5,074 bases of DNA, from assembly GCA_031289385.1 (NCBI GenBank), contig JAITPP010000188.1:1-5074 (forward strand), in the 5' to 3' direction. Each line of letters starts with the position of its first letter. The first letter of the stretch is position 1. A program made the translations under genes and the position numbers. This DNA is from Prevotellaceae bacterium. Lineage in GTDB: Bacteria; Bacteroidota; Bacteroidia; Bacteroidales; UBA932. This document shows, piece after piece, positions 1 through 5,074 of the stretch. The notes under the pieces were generated by a model. It had not been told where the DNA came from. It ran no database searches and saw nothing but the letters and a program-made list of their open reading frames with translations.

Positions 1-136
1 CCGCTCGCTAAATTTGATTTTAATATCTTTCAATTTTTGTCATGTACTTAGCGGATTTAATTATTTTTCATTACGCTTAGGTTTTGTAATCGGCGGACGA
101 AATAAAAAATATAATCTTCTGTCAAAATTATGTTCT
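1..136. other. Upstream stretch with no supportable gene
   Basis: This AT-rich stretch has no coding region I can defend. One plus-strand frame stays open from the window edge to 241, but it runs straight through the hairpin terminator at 136-170 and a run of ten T, and its predicted peptide is low-complexity Phe/Leu/Ile, so I treat it as noncoding. Another frame reads 16 codons from the edge to a TAG at 49-51; it could be the end of an upstream gene, but it is too short to judge. No tRNA-like fold is apparent. Confidence 0.5.
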
Positions 137-170
137 AAAAAGGCTGTACAAATTTTGCACAGCCTTTTTA
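136..170. terminator. Symmetric hairpin terminator upstream of lpxC-fabZ
   Basis: The arms at 136-150 and 156-170 form a continuous 12-bp stem (T/AAAAAGGCTGT against ACAGCCTTTTT/A), then one A-C mismatch, two more pairs and a 5-nt loop (aattt). An A-run precedes the stem and a T-run closes it, followed by more T, so it has the intrinsic terminator form on both strands. It probably ends the transcript arriving from the left and separates that transcript from the lpxC-fabZ unit. No gene lies between it and lpxC-fabZ. Confidence 0.8.
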
Positions 171-182
171 TTTTAACACTTA

Positions 183-214
183 TTTCCAACATTCGTTTTT
201 TTTTTCTATTTTTG
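183..214 (+). promoter_or_regulatory. Candidate Bacteroidota-type promoter for lpxC-fabZ-lpxA
   Basis: TATTTTTG at 207-214 matches the Bacteroidota -7 consensus TAnnTTTG exactly. A TTTC at 183-186, one base off the -33 consensus TTTG, sits 20 bp upstream, within the usual spacing. Transcription would start near 220, leaving a short leader of about 20 nt before the ATG at 243. The spacer contains a run of ten T (196-205). The location, after a terminator and just before the first gene, supports it, but in such T-rich DNA a chance match is quite possible. Confidence 0.4.
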
Positions 215-242
215 CCGAATTATTTACTTTTTTTAATATGAT

Positions 243-1637
243 ATGACTCAACAAAAGCAACAAACATTAGGAAACGAAGTAACGCTTAAAGGCAAAGGGC
301 TTCATACAGGACTTGATGTTGAAATGACAATATGTCCGGCAACAACAAATCACGGAATAAAATTTCAACGCATCGACATTGAAGGACAACCCGTTATAGA
401 CGCTGTTGCCGATTACGTTACCGATACTTCGCGCGGTACTACAATCGAAAACAAAAACGTGCGCATAAGTACAATAGAACACATAATGGCTGCCCTTTTC
501 GGCTTGGGAATTGATAACGCTTTGATAAAAATAAATGCCCCCGAAGTTCCTATTATGGACGGAAGCGCAAAAATACATGTGGAAGAACTGTTAAAAGCCG
601 GAATTGTAGAACAGGATGCCGACAGATGGTATTTTGAAGTGAAAGAAAAAATCAGTTACAAAAATGACGATGGCACAGAAATAATTATACTTCCCGACAG
701 TAAATTCAGTGTTGATGTTACCGTCGATTTCAAATCTAAGGTTCTTGGCAATCAATATGCGCGATTAACATCAATCGACGAGTTTGCAACAGAAATAGCC
801 CCTTGCCGAACATTTGTGTTTTTTCACGAACTTGAAATGCTGTTCAAAAATAATTTGATAAAAGGCGGCGATATGGAAAACGCAATTGTGATTGTAGAAA
901 ACGAAGTTCCGCAAGAAGATTTGGACAGAATAGCAGGATTATTTAACAAAAAAAGCGTAGAACGTGTAAAAGAAGGATATTTGAACAACCTTAAATTACG
1001 GTTTTTGAACGAAACCGCACGACACAAAATGCTCGATTTAATCGGCGATTTATCACTTGTAGGCTTCCCTGTAATCGGGAAAGTTTACGCCGATAAACCC
1101 GGACATTCATCAAATACCGAGATGGCAAAACTGTTGCGCAAAGCAGCAAAAAAAGCATTGACAAAACCAAGCGCACCCAAATACGACGTGCGCGAAACAC
1201 CGCTTTTTGATATTAAAGCCATACGTAAAATGTTGCCTCATCGCCCACCGTTTTTACTTGTCGATAAAATTTTAACACGCGACGAAACAACAATCGTAGG
1301 AATAAAAAATGTAACAATAAACGAACCGTTTTTTGTAGGACATTTTCCCGAAGAGCCGGTAATGCCCGGCGTTCTTATCATCGAAGCAATGGCGCAATGC
1401 GGCGGATTGCTGGTACTTGGCAATGTTTCAGACCCGGAACTTTATTCAACATATTTTCTGAAAATAGATAAAGTAAAATTCAGAGATAAAGTTGTTCCCG
1501 GCGACACATTGATATTCAAACTTATACTTACAGAACCTATTCGCCGTGGAATAGTTATAATGGCGGCACAAGCCTTTGTAGGCGAAAATTTAGTTGCCGA
1601 AGGAGAAATGACGGCACAAGTTGTTAAAAACAAATAA
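243..1637 (+). CDS. lpxC-fabZ: Bifunctional UDP-3-O-acyl-GlcNAc deacetylase / 3-hydroxyacyl-ACP dehydratase (LpxC-FabZ fusion)
   Basis: This 464-residue protein joins two cytoplasmic enzymes. Residues 1 to about 305 are LpxC, the zinc deacetylase that commits flux to lipid A. It has E79-H80 in TIEHIMAAL, T190 in CRTF, the zinc ligands H261 and D265 in RHKMLDLIGD, and H288 in KPGH; with H80 these match the catalytic and zinc residues of E. coli LpxC. Residues about 318-464 are FabZ, which dehydrates 3-hydroxyacyl-ACP: LPHRPPFLLVD at 331-341, and catalytic H367 (GHFP) and E381 (IIEAMAQ), spaced 14 apart as in E. coli FabZ. A short charged linker joins them. Relative to E. coli, LpxC carries about 25 extra residues near 222-249, a form I recall from other Bacteroidota. 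The ATG at 243 has no Shine-Dalgarno motif, which is normal in this phylum. lpxA follows 6 bp later. Both active sites look intact. Confidence 0.97.
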   Translation: MTQQKQQTLGNEVTLKGKGLHTGLDVEMTICPATTNHGIKFQRIDIEGQPVIDAVADYVTDTSRGTTIENKNVRISTIEHIMAALFGLGIDNALIKINAPEVPIMDGSAKIHVEELLKAGIVEQDADRWYFEVKEKISYKNDDGTEIIILPDSKFSVDVTVDFKSKVLGNQYARLTSIDEFATEIAPCRTFVFFHELEMLFKNNLIKGGDMENAIVIVENEVPQEDLDRIAGLFNKKSVERVKEGYLNNLKLRFLNETARHKMLDLIGDLSLVGFPVIGKVYADKPGHSSNTEMAKLLRKAAKKALTKPSAPKYDVRETPLFDIKAIRKMLPHRPPFLLVDKILTRDETTIVGIKNVTINEPFFVGHFPEEPVMPGVLIIEAMAQCGGLLVLGNVSDPELYSTYFLKIDKVKFRDKVVPGDTLIFKLILTEPIRRGIVIMAAQAFVGENLVAEGEMTAQVVKNK

Positions 1638-1643
1638 AAAAAT

Positions 1644-2432
1644 ATGGAACTTTCAATAATTCACCCAGATGCAAAACTCGCTCCTAACGTAATCGTAGGA
1701 CCCTTTACCGTAATCGAAAAAAATGTAGAAATAGGCGAAGGAACAAAAATCAGTAATAACGTTACCATAATGGAAAACGTAAAAATAGGAAAAAACTGCA
1801 ATATCTTTCCCGGAGCAGTAATAGGCGCAATTCCTCAGGATTTGAAATTTCAAGGCGAGGAAACGTATGCCGTTATCGGCGATAATGTTACAATTCGCGA
1901 ATGTGTTACCATAAACAGAGGAACAGCGGCAAGCGGCAAATTTAAAACCCAAATAGGCGACAACTGCCTGCTAATGTCGTACGTACACGTTGCCCACGAT
2001 TGCTTTATAGGCAACAATGTTATTCTTGCAAGTTTTACAGGGCTTGCCGGCGAAACAGATGTTTACGATTGGGCTATAATCGGCGGAAAAACAGGAACAC
2101 ACCAATTTACACGAATAGGCGCACACGTAATGGTTTCGGGAGGCTCGCTTGTTCCAAAAGATGTTCCGCCTTACATTATTGCAGGACACCTTCCGCTTTC
2201 GTTTGGCGGAGTAAACCGAATAGGATTGCGCAGACGTAATTTTACCAATGAAAAAATAAACGAAATATTTGAAATTTATAAAGTAATTTATCAAGGAAAT
2301 CTGAATACAACAGATGCCTGCAACAAAATTGAAGAAGATTTTCCTCAAACAATCGAGCGCAACATAATTCTTGACTTTATTCGCAGCTCAAAACGAGGAA
2401 TAATTCGCGGAGTAAATTTTGAAACGATGTAA
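1644..2432 (+). CDS. lpxA: Acyl-ACP--UDP-N-acetylglucosamine O-acyltransferase (LpxA)
   Basis: LpxA catalyses the first step of lipid A synthesis in the cytoplasm, moving a 3-hydroxyacyl chain from ACP to the 3-OH of UDP-GlcNAc. At 262 residues it equals the E. coli length. Residues 1 to about 185 are hexapeptide repeats ([I/V]G-x4 type) forming a left-handed beta helix; the family signature GAIPQDLKF is at 61-69. HVAHDC (115-120) supplies the catalytic base H118 (E. coli H125), with H115 and H153 matching E. coli H122 and H160. DVPPY is at 173-177, and a helical C-terminal domain follows, ending in SSKRGIIRG (248-256). G166 aligns with E. coli G173, which in that enzyme permits long acyl chains, so a C14 or longer donor is likely. 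N91 and E137 replace E. coli H99 and H144. It is translated from the same message as lpxC-fabZ, 6 bp downstream, with an A-rich leader and no Shine-Dalgarno motif. Confidence 0.97.
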   Translation: MELSIIHPDAKLAPNVIVGPFTVIEKNVEIGEGTKISNNVTIMENVKIGKNCNIFPGAVIGAIPQDLKFQGEETYAVIGDNVTIRECVTINRGTAASGKFKTQIGDNCLLMSYVHVAHDCFIGNNVILASFTGLAGETDVYDWAIIGGKTGTHQFTRIGAHVMVSGGSLVPKDVPPYIIAGHLPLSFGGVNRIGLRRRNFTNEKINEIFEIYKVIYQGNLNTTDACNKIEEDFPQTIERNIILDFIRSSKRGIIRGVNFETM

Positions 2433-2490
2433 AGGAATAGCCAAGAGGTTAAACTATTGACTACTTTTGATTTGTTGATTTGAGATAAGC

Positions 2491-2528
2491 ACGCAGATAA
2501 CGCAGATGCGACTGATTTTCACAGATAA
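2491..2528. repeat. Short 9-bp degenerate repeat (acgcagata type)
   Basis: Two adjacent 9-bp units, acgcagata (2491-2499) and acgcagatg (2500-2508), are followed after 11 bp by a weaker copy, cacagataa (2520-2528). The sequence lies about 60 bp past the lpxA stop. Similar acgcagat/cacagat strings recur between genes in many Bacteroidota, as far as I recall, so this is probably a fragment of a dispersed noncoding repeat. Nothing in it suggests coding. Confidence 0.5.
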
Positions 2529-2531
2529 AAT

Positions 2532-2600
2532 CAATTACAAATTACAAAATTTGAATACGGAATACTGAATTACGGAATACTAAAACAGAATACTAAAATA
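2532..2600. repeat. Left patch of degenerate 7-8 bp repeats (gaatact/gaattacg)
   Basis: The patch reads as a run of related 7-8 bp words: caattac, aaattac, gaatacg, gaatact, gaattacg, gaatact and, after a short gap, gaatact again. It contains a 25-bp stretch (2556-2580) that recurs perfectly in the right-hand patch at 2882-2906. It lies just past the stop codon of the minus-strand gene remnant. It resembles the short tandemly repeated intergenic sequences seen in Bacteroidota and cyanobacteria; no function can be read from it. Confidence 0.7.
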
Positions 2601-2602
2601 AA

Positions 2603-2788
2603 TTAATCAGATATAAGTTTTAGCATAAAATCATGAATTTCATTTCGGTTTATGCCAAATTCGTTTAAAAATAAATCGTAAATATTATTGTCGGTGTGTT
2701 CAAGAAGTTTCAAAACAGATTGTTCGCCGCCGTTTTTTAATGCGTATTCAATTATTAATGCACCAACAATATAATACCGTAAATTCAA
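2603..2788 (-). pseudogene. Probable 3' remnant of a truncated gene (61 codons, unknown family)
   Basis: The frame encodes about 61 residues, from a possible TTG at 2786-2788 to a TAA at 2603-2605. It remains open upstream to a stop at 2852-2854, but that extra part is Cys/Phe/Lys-rich, overlaps a hairpin and looks noncoding, and there is no ATG at the expected start. The peptide itself looks like real protein: RYYIVGALIIEYALKNGG, then an amphipathic stretch with LLEH, FGINRNE and a C-terminal helix. It reminds me of the C-terminal end of larger Bacteroidota proteins with a YY-x-G-A-x-I helix, such as peptidase-like lipoproteins, but I cannot name the family. I infer that the 5' part was lost. 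It could instead be a genuine small gene using TTG, or a chance frame. Repeat patches flank it on both sides. Confidence 0.4.
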
Positions 2789-2807
2789 CCAACAAAAGCA
2801 GAAAGTT

Positions 2808-2830
2808 GCAAACCTACGGCTTGCTTTTTT
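2808..2830 (+). terminator. Possible intrinsic terminator, plus strand
   Basis: GCAAACC (2808-2814) and GGCTTGC (2818-2824) form a 7-bp stem with one A-C mismatch around a 3-nt loop, followed directly by six T (2825-2830). A looser outer pairing, AAAAGCA (2794-2800) with TGCTTTT (2822-2828), is an alternative. It could stop read-through from lpxA, but it lies almost 400 bp past the lpxA stop, so its role is uncertain. On the minus strand the same stem pairs fully through a G-U wobble but lacks a following U-run. Confidence 0.35.
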
Positions 2831-2870
2831 AAAAAAACAATCTTTTACAGTTTATTTATTTTTTGTTACT

Positions 2871-2950
2871 AAATACTGAATTACGGAATACTGAATTACG
2901 GAATACCAACGACTAAATACCAACGACTAATTACCAACTACCAAATACCC
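2871..2950. repeat. Right patch: two 15-bp units followed by heptamer array
   Basis: Two copies of the 15-bp unit aatactgaattacgg (2872-2886 and 2887-2901) lead into six in-phase 7-bp words from 2906: ccaacga, ctaaata, ccaacga, ctaatta, ccaacta, ccaaata. Read in pairs these are three 14-bp units beginning at 2907, 2921 and 2935. The array ends about 6 bp before the nrdJ stop codon (complement of 2956-2958), so it sits in the nrdJ 3' untranslated region. It shares a 25-bp perfect match with the left patch. Confidence 0.8.
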
Positions 2951-2955
2951 TTTCG

Positions 2956-5074
2956 TTATCCGCATTTAGAAAATCCGCAGTCGTGGCATATCAGGCAGCC
3001 ATCTTGATAAATCAGTTCGTTTGAGCCGCATTTTACACATGTTTCGCCGTGTCGGGCTTTTGTGCCGTCGGGAATATATCGTTTTAGTGCGCGTTCAACT
3101 CCGTTTTTCCATGTGTTTATTGTTTCGCTGTCGAGTTCAAGTCCTGCCACAAGATTTACAACATCAACAATAGGCATTCCGTTGCGCAATACGCCTGAAA
3201 TTAATTTTGCATAGTTCCAAAATTCTTTGTTAAACATGTGAGATATTCCGCCTATTGTGTTTGTATATCCGAATTTATCGACGTATTGAAAATCGTAACG
3301 CGAGCCTGTGTCGGTTCTCACTTTTACAATTTTTCCCATTTTTACTGTGCGGGGAATAGGGCGCACATCTTCATCAACAATACCTGTAAAAATTTCGTAA
3401 GGTTTGCCATCGTAAAGTCCAACGAGGGCTATCCATTTTTCGTTTCCATTATTAAAACGTACTACTTCGGCATCAAGCGAAACGGGGCGTTTTGATGGCA
3501 TTTGATTCATCGGTTCTTTGCCATCGTTTGCCGAAACAAGAACTCCCGAGCGCGAGCCTTCGCGATAAACGGTAATGCCTTTGCAGCCACATTCCCATGC
3601 TGTTTTATAAACTTCGCCGACTTTTTCTTCGGTAATTTCGGCAGGCAAATTCACGGTTACGCTTATTGAATGATCAACCCATTTTTGCATTTCGCCTTGC
3701 ATTTTCACTTTTTTTACCCAATCAATATCTTGTGCTGTGGCGTTGTTGTATGGCGATTTCTTTATTATTTCGTCGATATTTTCCTGAGATAATTTTTTAA
3801 TGTCTTCAATATTATATCCGTTGATTTCGCACCATGTAAGAAATTTATGATGAAAAACATAAAATTCTTCAAACGCATCGCCGTTTTTATCGACGTAGGC
3901 TATTTTTACGTTTTTATCGTTTGGATTTACTTTGCGGCGGCGTATATACAGTATTTTAAATGCGGGTTCAATTCCCGATGTGGTTTGCGACATTAAACTT
4001 ACTGTGCCTGTTGGCGCGATAGTAAGCATCGAAATATTACGGCGTCCGAACTTCACCATTTCATCGTATAAATCGCTATCTTGCTTGCTAATACGTTCTA
4101 TCATTGGATTGTTTTCTTCGCGTTTTGCATCAAAAATCGGAAATGCTCCGCGATCTTTCGCCATTTGTGTTGATGCTCTGTAAGCCTCAACTGCCAATAT
4201 TTTTTGTATATCCGATGCGTATTTTATAGCGTCGTCTGTTCCGTACTGAATTCCAAGTGCGGCAAGCATATCTCCTTCGGATGTAATTCCCAAGCCTGTA
4301 CGGCGTCCGCGAATACATTTATCTTTTATTTTTTCCCAAAGTTCAACTTCTACTCTTTTCACATCGTATTCTTCGGGGTCTTTGCTGATTTTTGAAATGA
4401 TGGCGTCAATTTTTTCAAGTTCCAAATCTATCAAATCGTCCATCATTTTCATTGCTGTTGCAACGTGTTTTTTGAAAAGGTTTTTATTGAATTTTGCATT
4501 ATCGGTAAACGGATTTTCGACATATCCGTATAAATTTATTGCAAGCAATCGGCAACTATCGTAGGCGCATAAAGGAATTTCGCCGCAAGGATTTGTTGAT
4601 ACCGTTTTGTAGCCAACGTCGGCATAACAATCGGCAACCGATTCGCGAATTATCGTATCCCAAAACAAAATTCCGGGTTCGGCACTTTTCCATGCGTTGT
4701 GAATTATTTTTTCCCAGAGTTTTTTTGCATCTATTTCTACTTTATATTTCGGTTTTTTTGCATCTACGGGATATTGTTGTGTATATGGCGTTCCGCTTAT
4801 TGCGCAGCGCATAAATTCATCGTCAATTCGTACCGAAACATTTGCTCCTGTAACTTTCAATCCATCAACTTTTGCGTCTATAAATTGTTCTACATCTGGA
4901 TGTTTTATCGAAAGGCTAAGCATTAATGCTCCTCGACGTCCGTCCATTGCAACTTCGCGTGTTGAGTTTGAATATCTTTCCATAAAAGGAACTATTCCCG
5001 TAGAGTTTAATGCGCTGTTCATCACGGGACTTCCTTTGGGGCGTATGTCCGACAAATCGTGTCCAACGCCGCCG
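2956..5074 (-). CDS. nrdJ: Adenosylcobalamin-dependent (class II) ribonucleoside-diphosphate reductase, 5' end missing
   Basis: NrdJ reduces ribonucleotides to deoxyribonucleotides in the cytoplasm, using coenzyme B12 to form a cysteine thiyl radical without needing oxygen. The frame runs off the right edge, leaving the C-terminal 705 residues (counted here from the first full codon at 5071-5073) of a protein I expect to be about 850 long. It opens with GGVGHDLSDIRPKGSPV. The active-site signature NPCGEIPL gives N161, radical C163 and E165; C174, 11 residues later, matches the second redox cysteine of the Thermotoga maritima enzyme (N320, C322, E324, C333). Its partner cysteine (C134) would lie off the window. 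APTGT is near 353-357. A TSCPD-type domain covers about 530-660, and a cysteine-rich tail ends the protein: C679, C682, C693, C696, C699 and C704. The gene converges on lpxA. No frameshift or internal stop is seen. Confidence 0.96.
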   Translation of the reverse strand, partial: GGVGHDLSDIRPKGSPVMNSALNSTGIVPFMERYSNSTREVAMDGRRGALMLSLSIKHPDVEQFIDAKVDGLKVTGANVSVRIDDEFMRCAISGTPYTQQYPVDAKKPKYKVEIDAKKLWEKIIHNAWKSAEPGILFWDTIIRESVADCYADVGYKTVSTNPCGEIPLCAYDSCRLLAINLYGYVENPFTDNAKFNKNLFKKHVATAMKMMDDLIDLELEKIDAIISKISKDPEEYDVKRVEVELWEKIKDKCIRGRRTGLGITSEGDMLAALGIQYGTDDAIKYASDIQKILAVEAYRASTQMAKDRGAFPIFDAKREENNPMIERISKQDSDLYDEMVKFGRRNISMLTIAPTGTVSLMSQTTSGIEPAFKILYIRRRKVNPNDKNVKIAYVDKNGDAFEEFYVFHHKFLTWCEINGYNIEDIKKLSQENIDEIIKKSPYNNATAQDIDWVKKVKMQGEMQKWVDHSISVTVNLPAEITEEKVGEVYKTAWECGCKGITVYREGSRSGVLVSANDGKEPMNQMPSKRPVSLDAEVVRFNNGNEKWIALVGLYDGKPYEIFTGIVDEDVRPIPRTVKMGKIVKVRTDTGSRYDFQYVDKFGYTNTIGGISHMFNKEFWNYAKLISGVLRNGMPIVDVVNLVAGLELDSETINTWKNGVERALKRYIPDGTKARHGETCVKCGSNELIYQDGCLICHDCGFSKCG

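Noticed and set aside
6..53. Complementary CGCTAA (6-11) and TTAGCG (48-53) suggesting a structured RNA
   Set aside because: Only 6 bp around a 36-nt unstructured loop; this is expected by chance.
91..130. Minus-strand promoter-like TTGAC and TATATTTTTT, possibly divergent
   Set aside because: The -7 match is poor, and the minus-strand ATG starts I checked to its left lead only to very short frames that stop before the window edge.
14..241. Open plus-strand frame of 75 codons
   Set aside because: It reads through a clear hairpin terminator, a ten-T run and the candidate promoter, and gives a low-complexity hydrophobic peptide. It is open mainly because of T-rich composition.
2433..2490. tRNA-Gln-like 5' half: ATAGCCAAGAGGTTAA followed by a TTTTGAT that resembles a UUG anticodon loop
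   Set aside because: The D stem and anticodon stem do not pair well, and no T arm (GGTTCGA) or 3' acceptor strand follows. A covariance-model tRNA search would settle whether it is a degraded tRNA; I treat the likeness as chance.
2513..2533. Inverted repeat TGATTTT / AAAATCA with a 7-nt loop downstream of lpxA
   Set aside because: The stem is 7 bp and AT-rich with only two G-C pairs, and no T-run follows. It is too weak to call a terminator.
2532..2950. CRISPR array interpretation of the repeat patches
   Set aside because: The repeats are 7-15 bp, adjacent or degenerate, with no uniform unique spacers and no cas genes in view.

Overview
The window is AT-rich bacterial DNA that most likely comes from the Bacteroidota. 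The main reasons are a single gene fusing LpxC to FabZ followed at once by lpxA, starts preceded by A/T-rich sequence with no Shine-Dalgarno motif, and a candidate promoter with the Bacteroidota -7 form TAnnTTTG. The assignment rests on recognising these families by eye; no search was run.

Layout. Positions 1-136 show no gene I can support. A strong symmetric hairpin terminator (136-170) closes whatever lies to the left. A candidate promoter (183-214) then leads into a two-gene plus-strand unit: lpxC-fabZ (243-1637) and, 6 bp later, lpxA (1644-2432). A 523-bp gap (2433-2955) separates lpxA from a convergent gene on the minus strand. It holds three patches of short degenerate repeats, a possible hairpin terminator, and a 61-codon minus-strand frame that looks like the 3' remnant of a lost gene. 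From 2956 to the right edge, on the minus strand, lies the C-terminal 705 residues of an adenosylcobalamin-dependent (class II) ribonucleotide reductase, NrdJ, whose start is outside the window.

How the genes work together. LpxA adds a 3-hydroxyacyl chain from acyl-ACP to UDP-GlcNAc, the LpxC half removes the N-acetyl group from the product, and the FabZ half dehydrates 3-hydroxyacyl-ACP for fatty acid elongation. LpxA and FabZ compete for the same acyl-ACP pool, so the cluster places the lipid A/phospholipid branch point in one transcript. NrdJ makes deoxyribonucleotides and has no evident link to the lipid A genes beyond adjacency.

No previously undescribed system is visible. The three genes are conserved housekeeping functions. 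The most unusual part is the repeat-rich gap, where a 25-bp perfect direct repeat brackets the apparent gene remnant.
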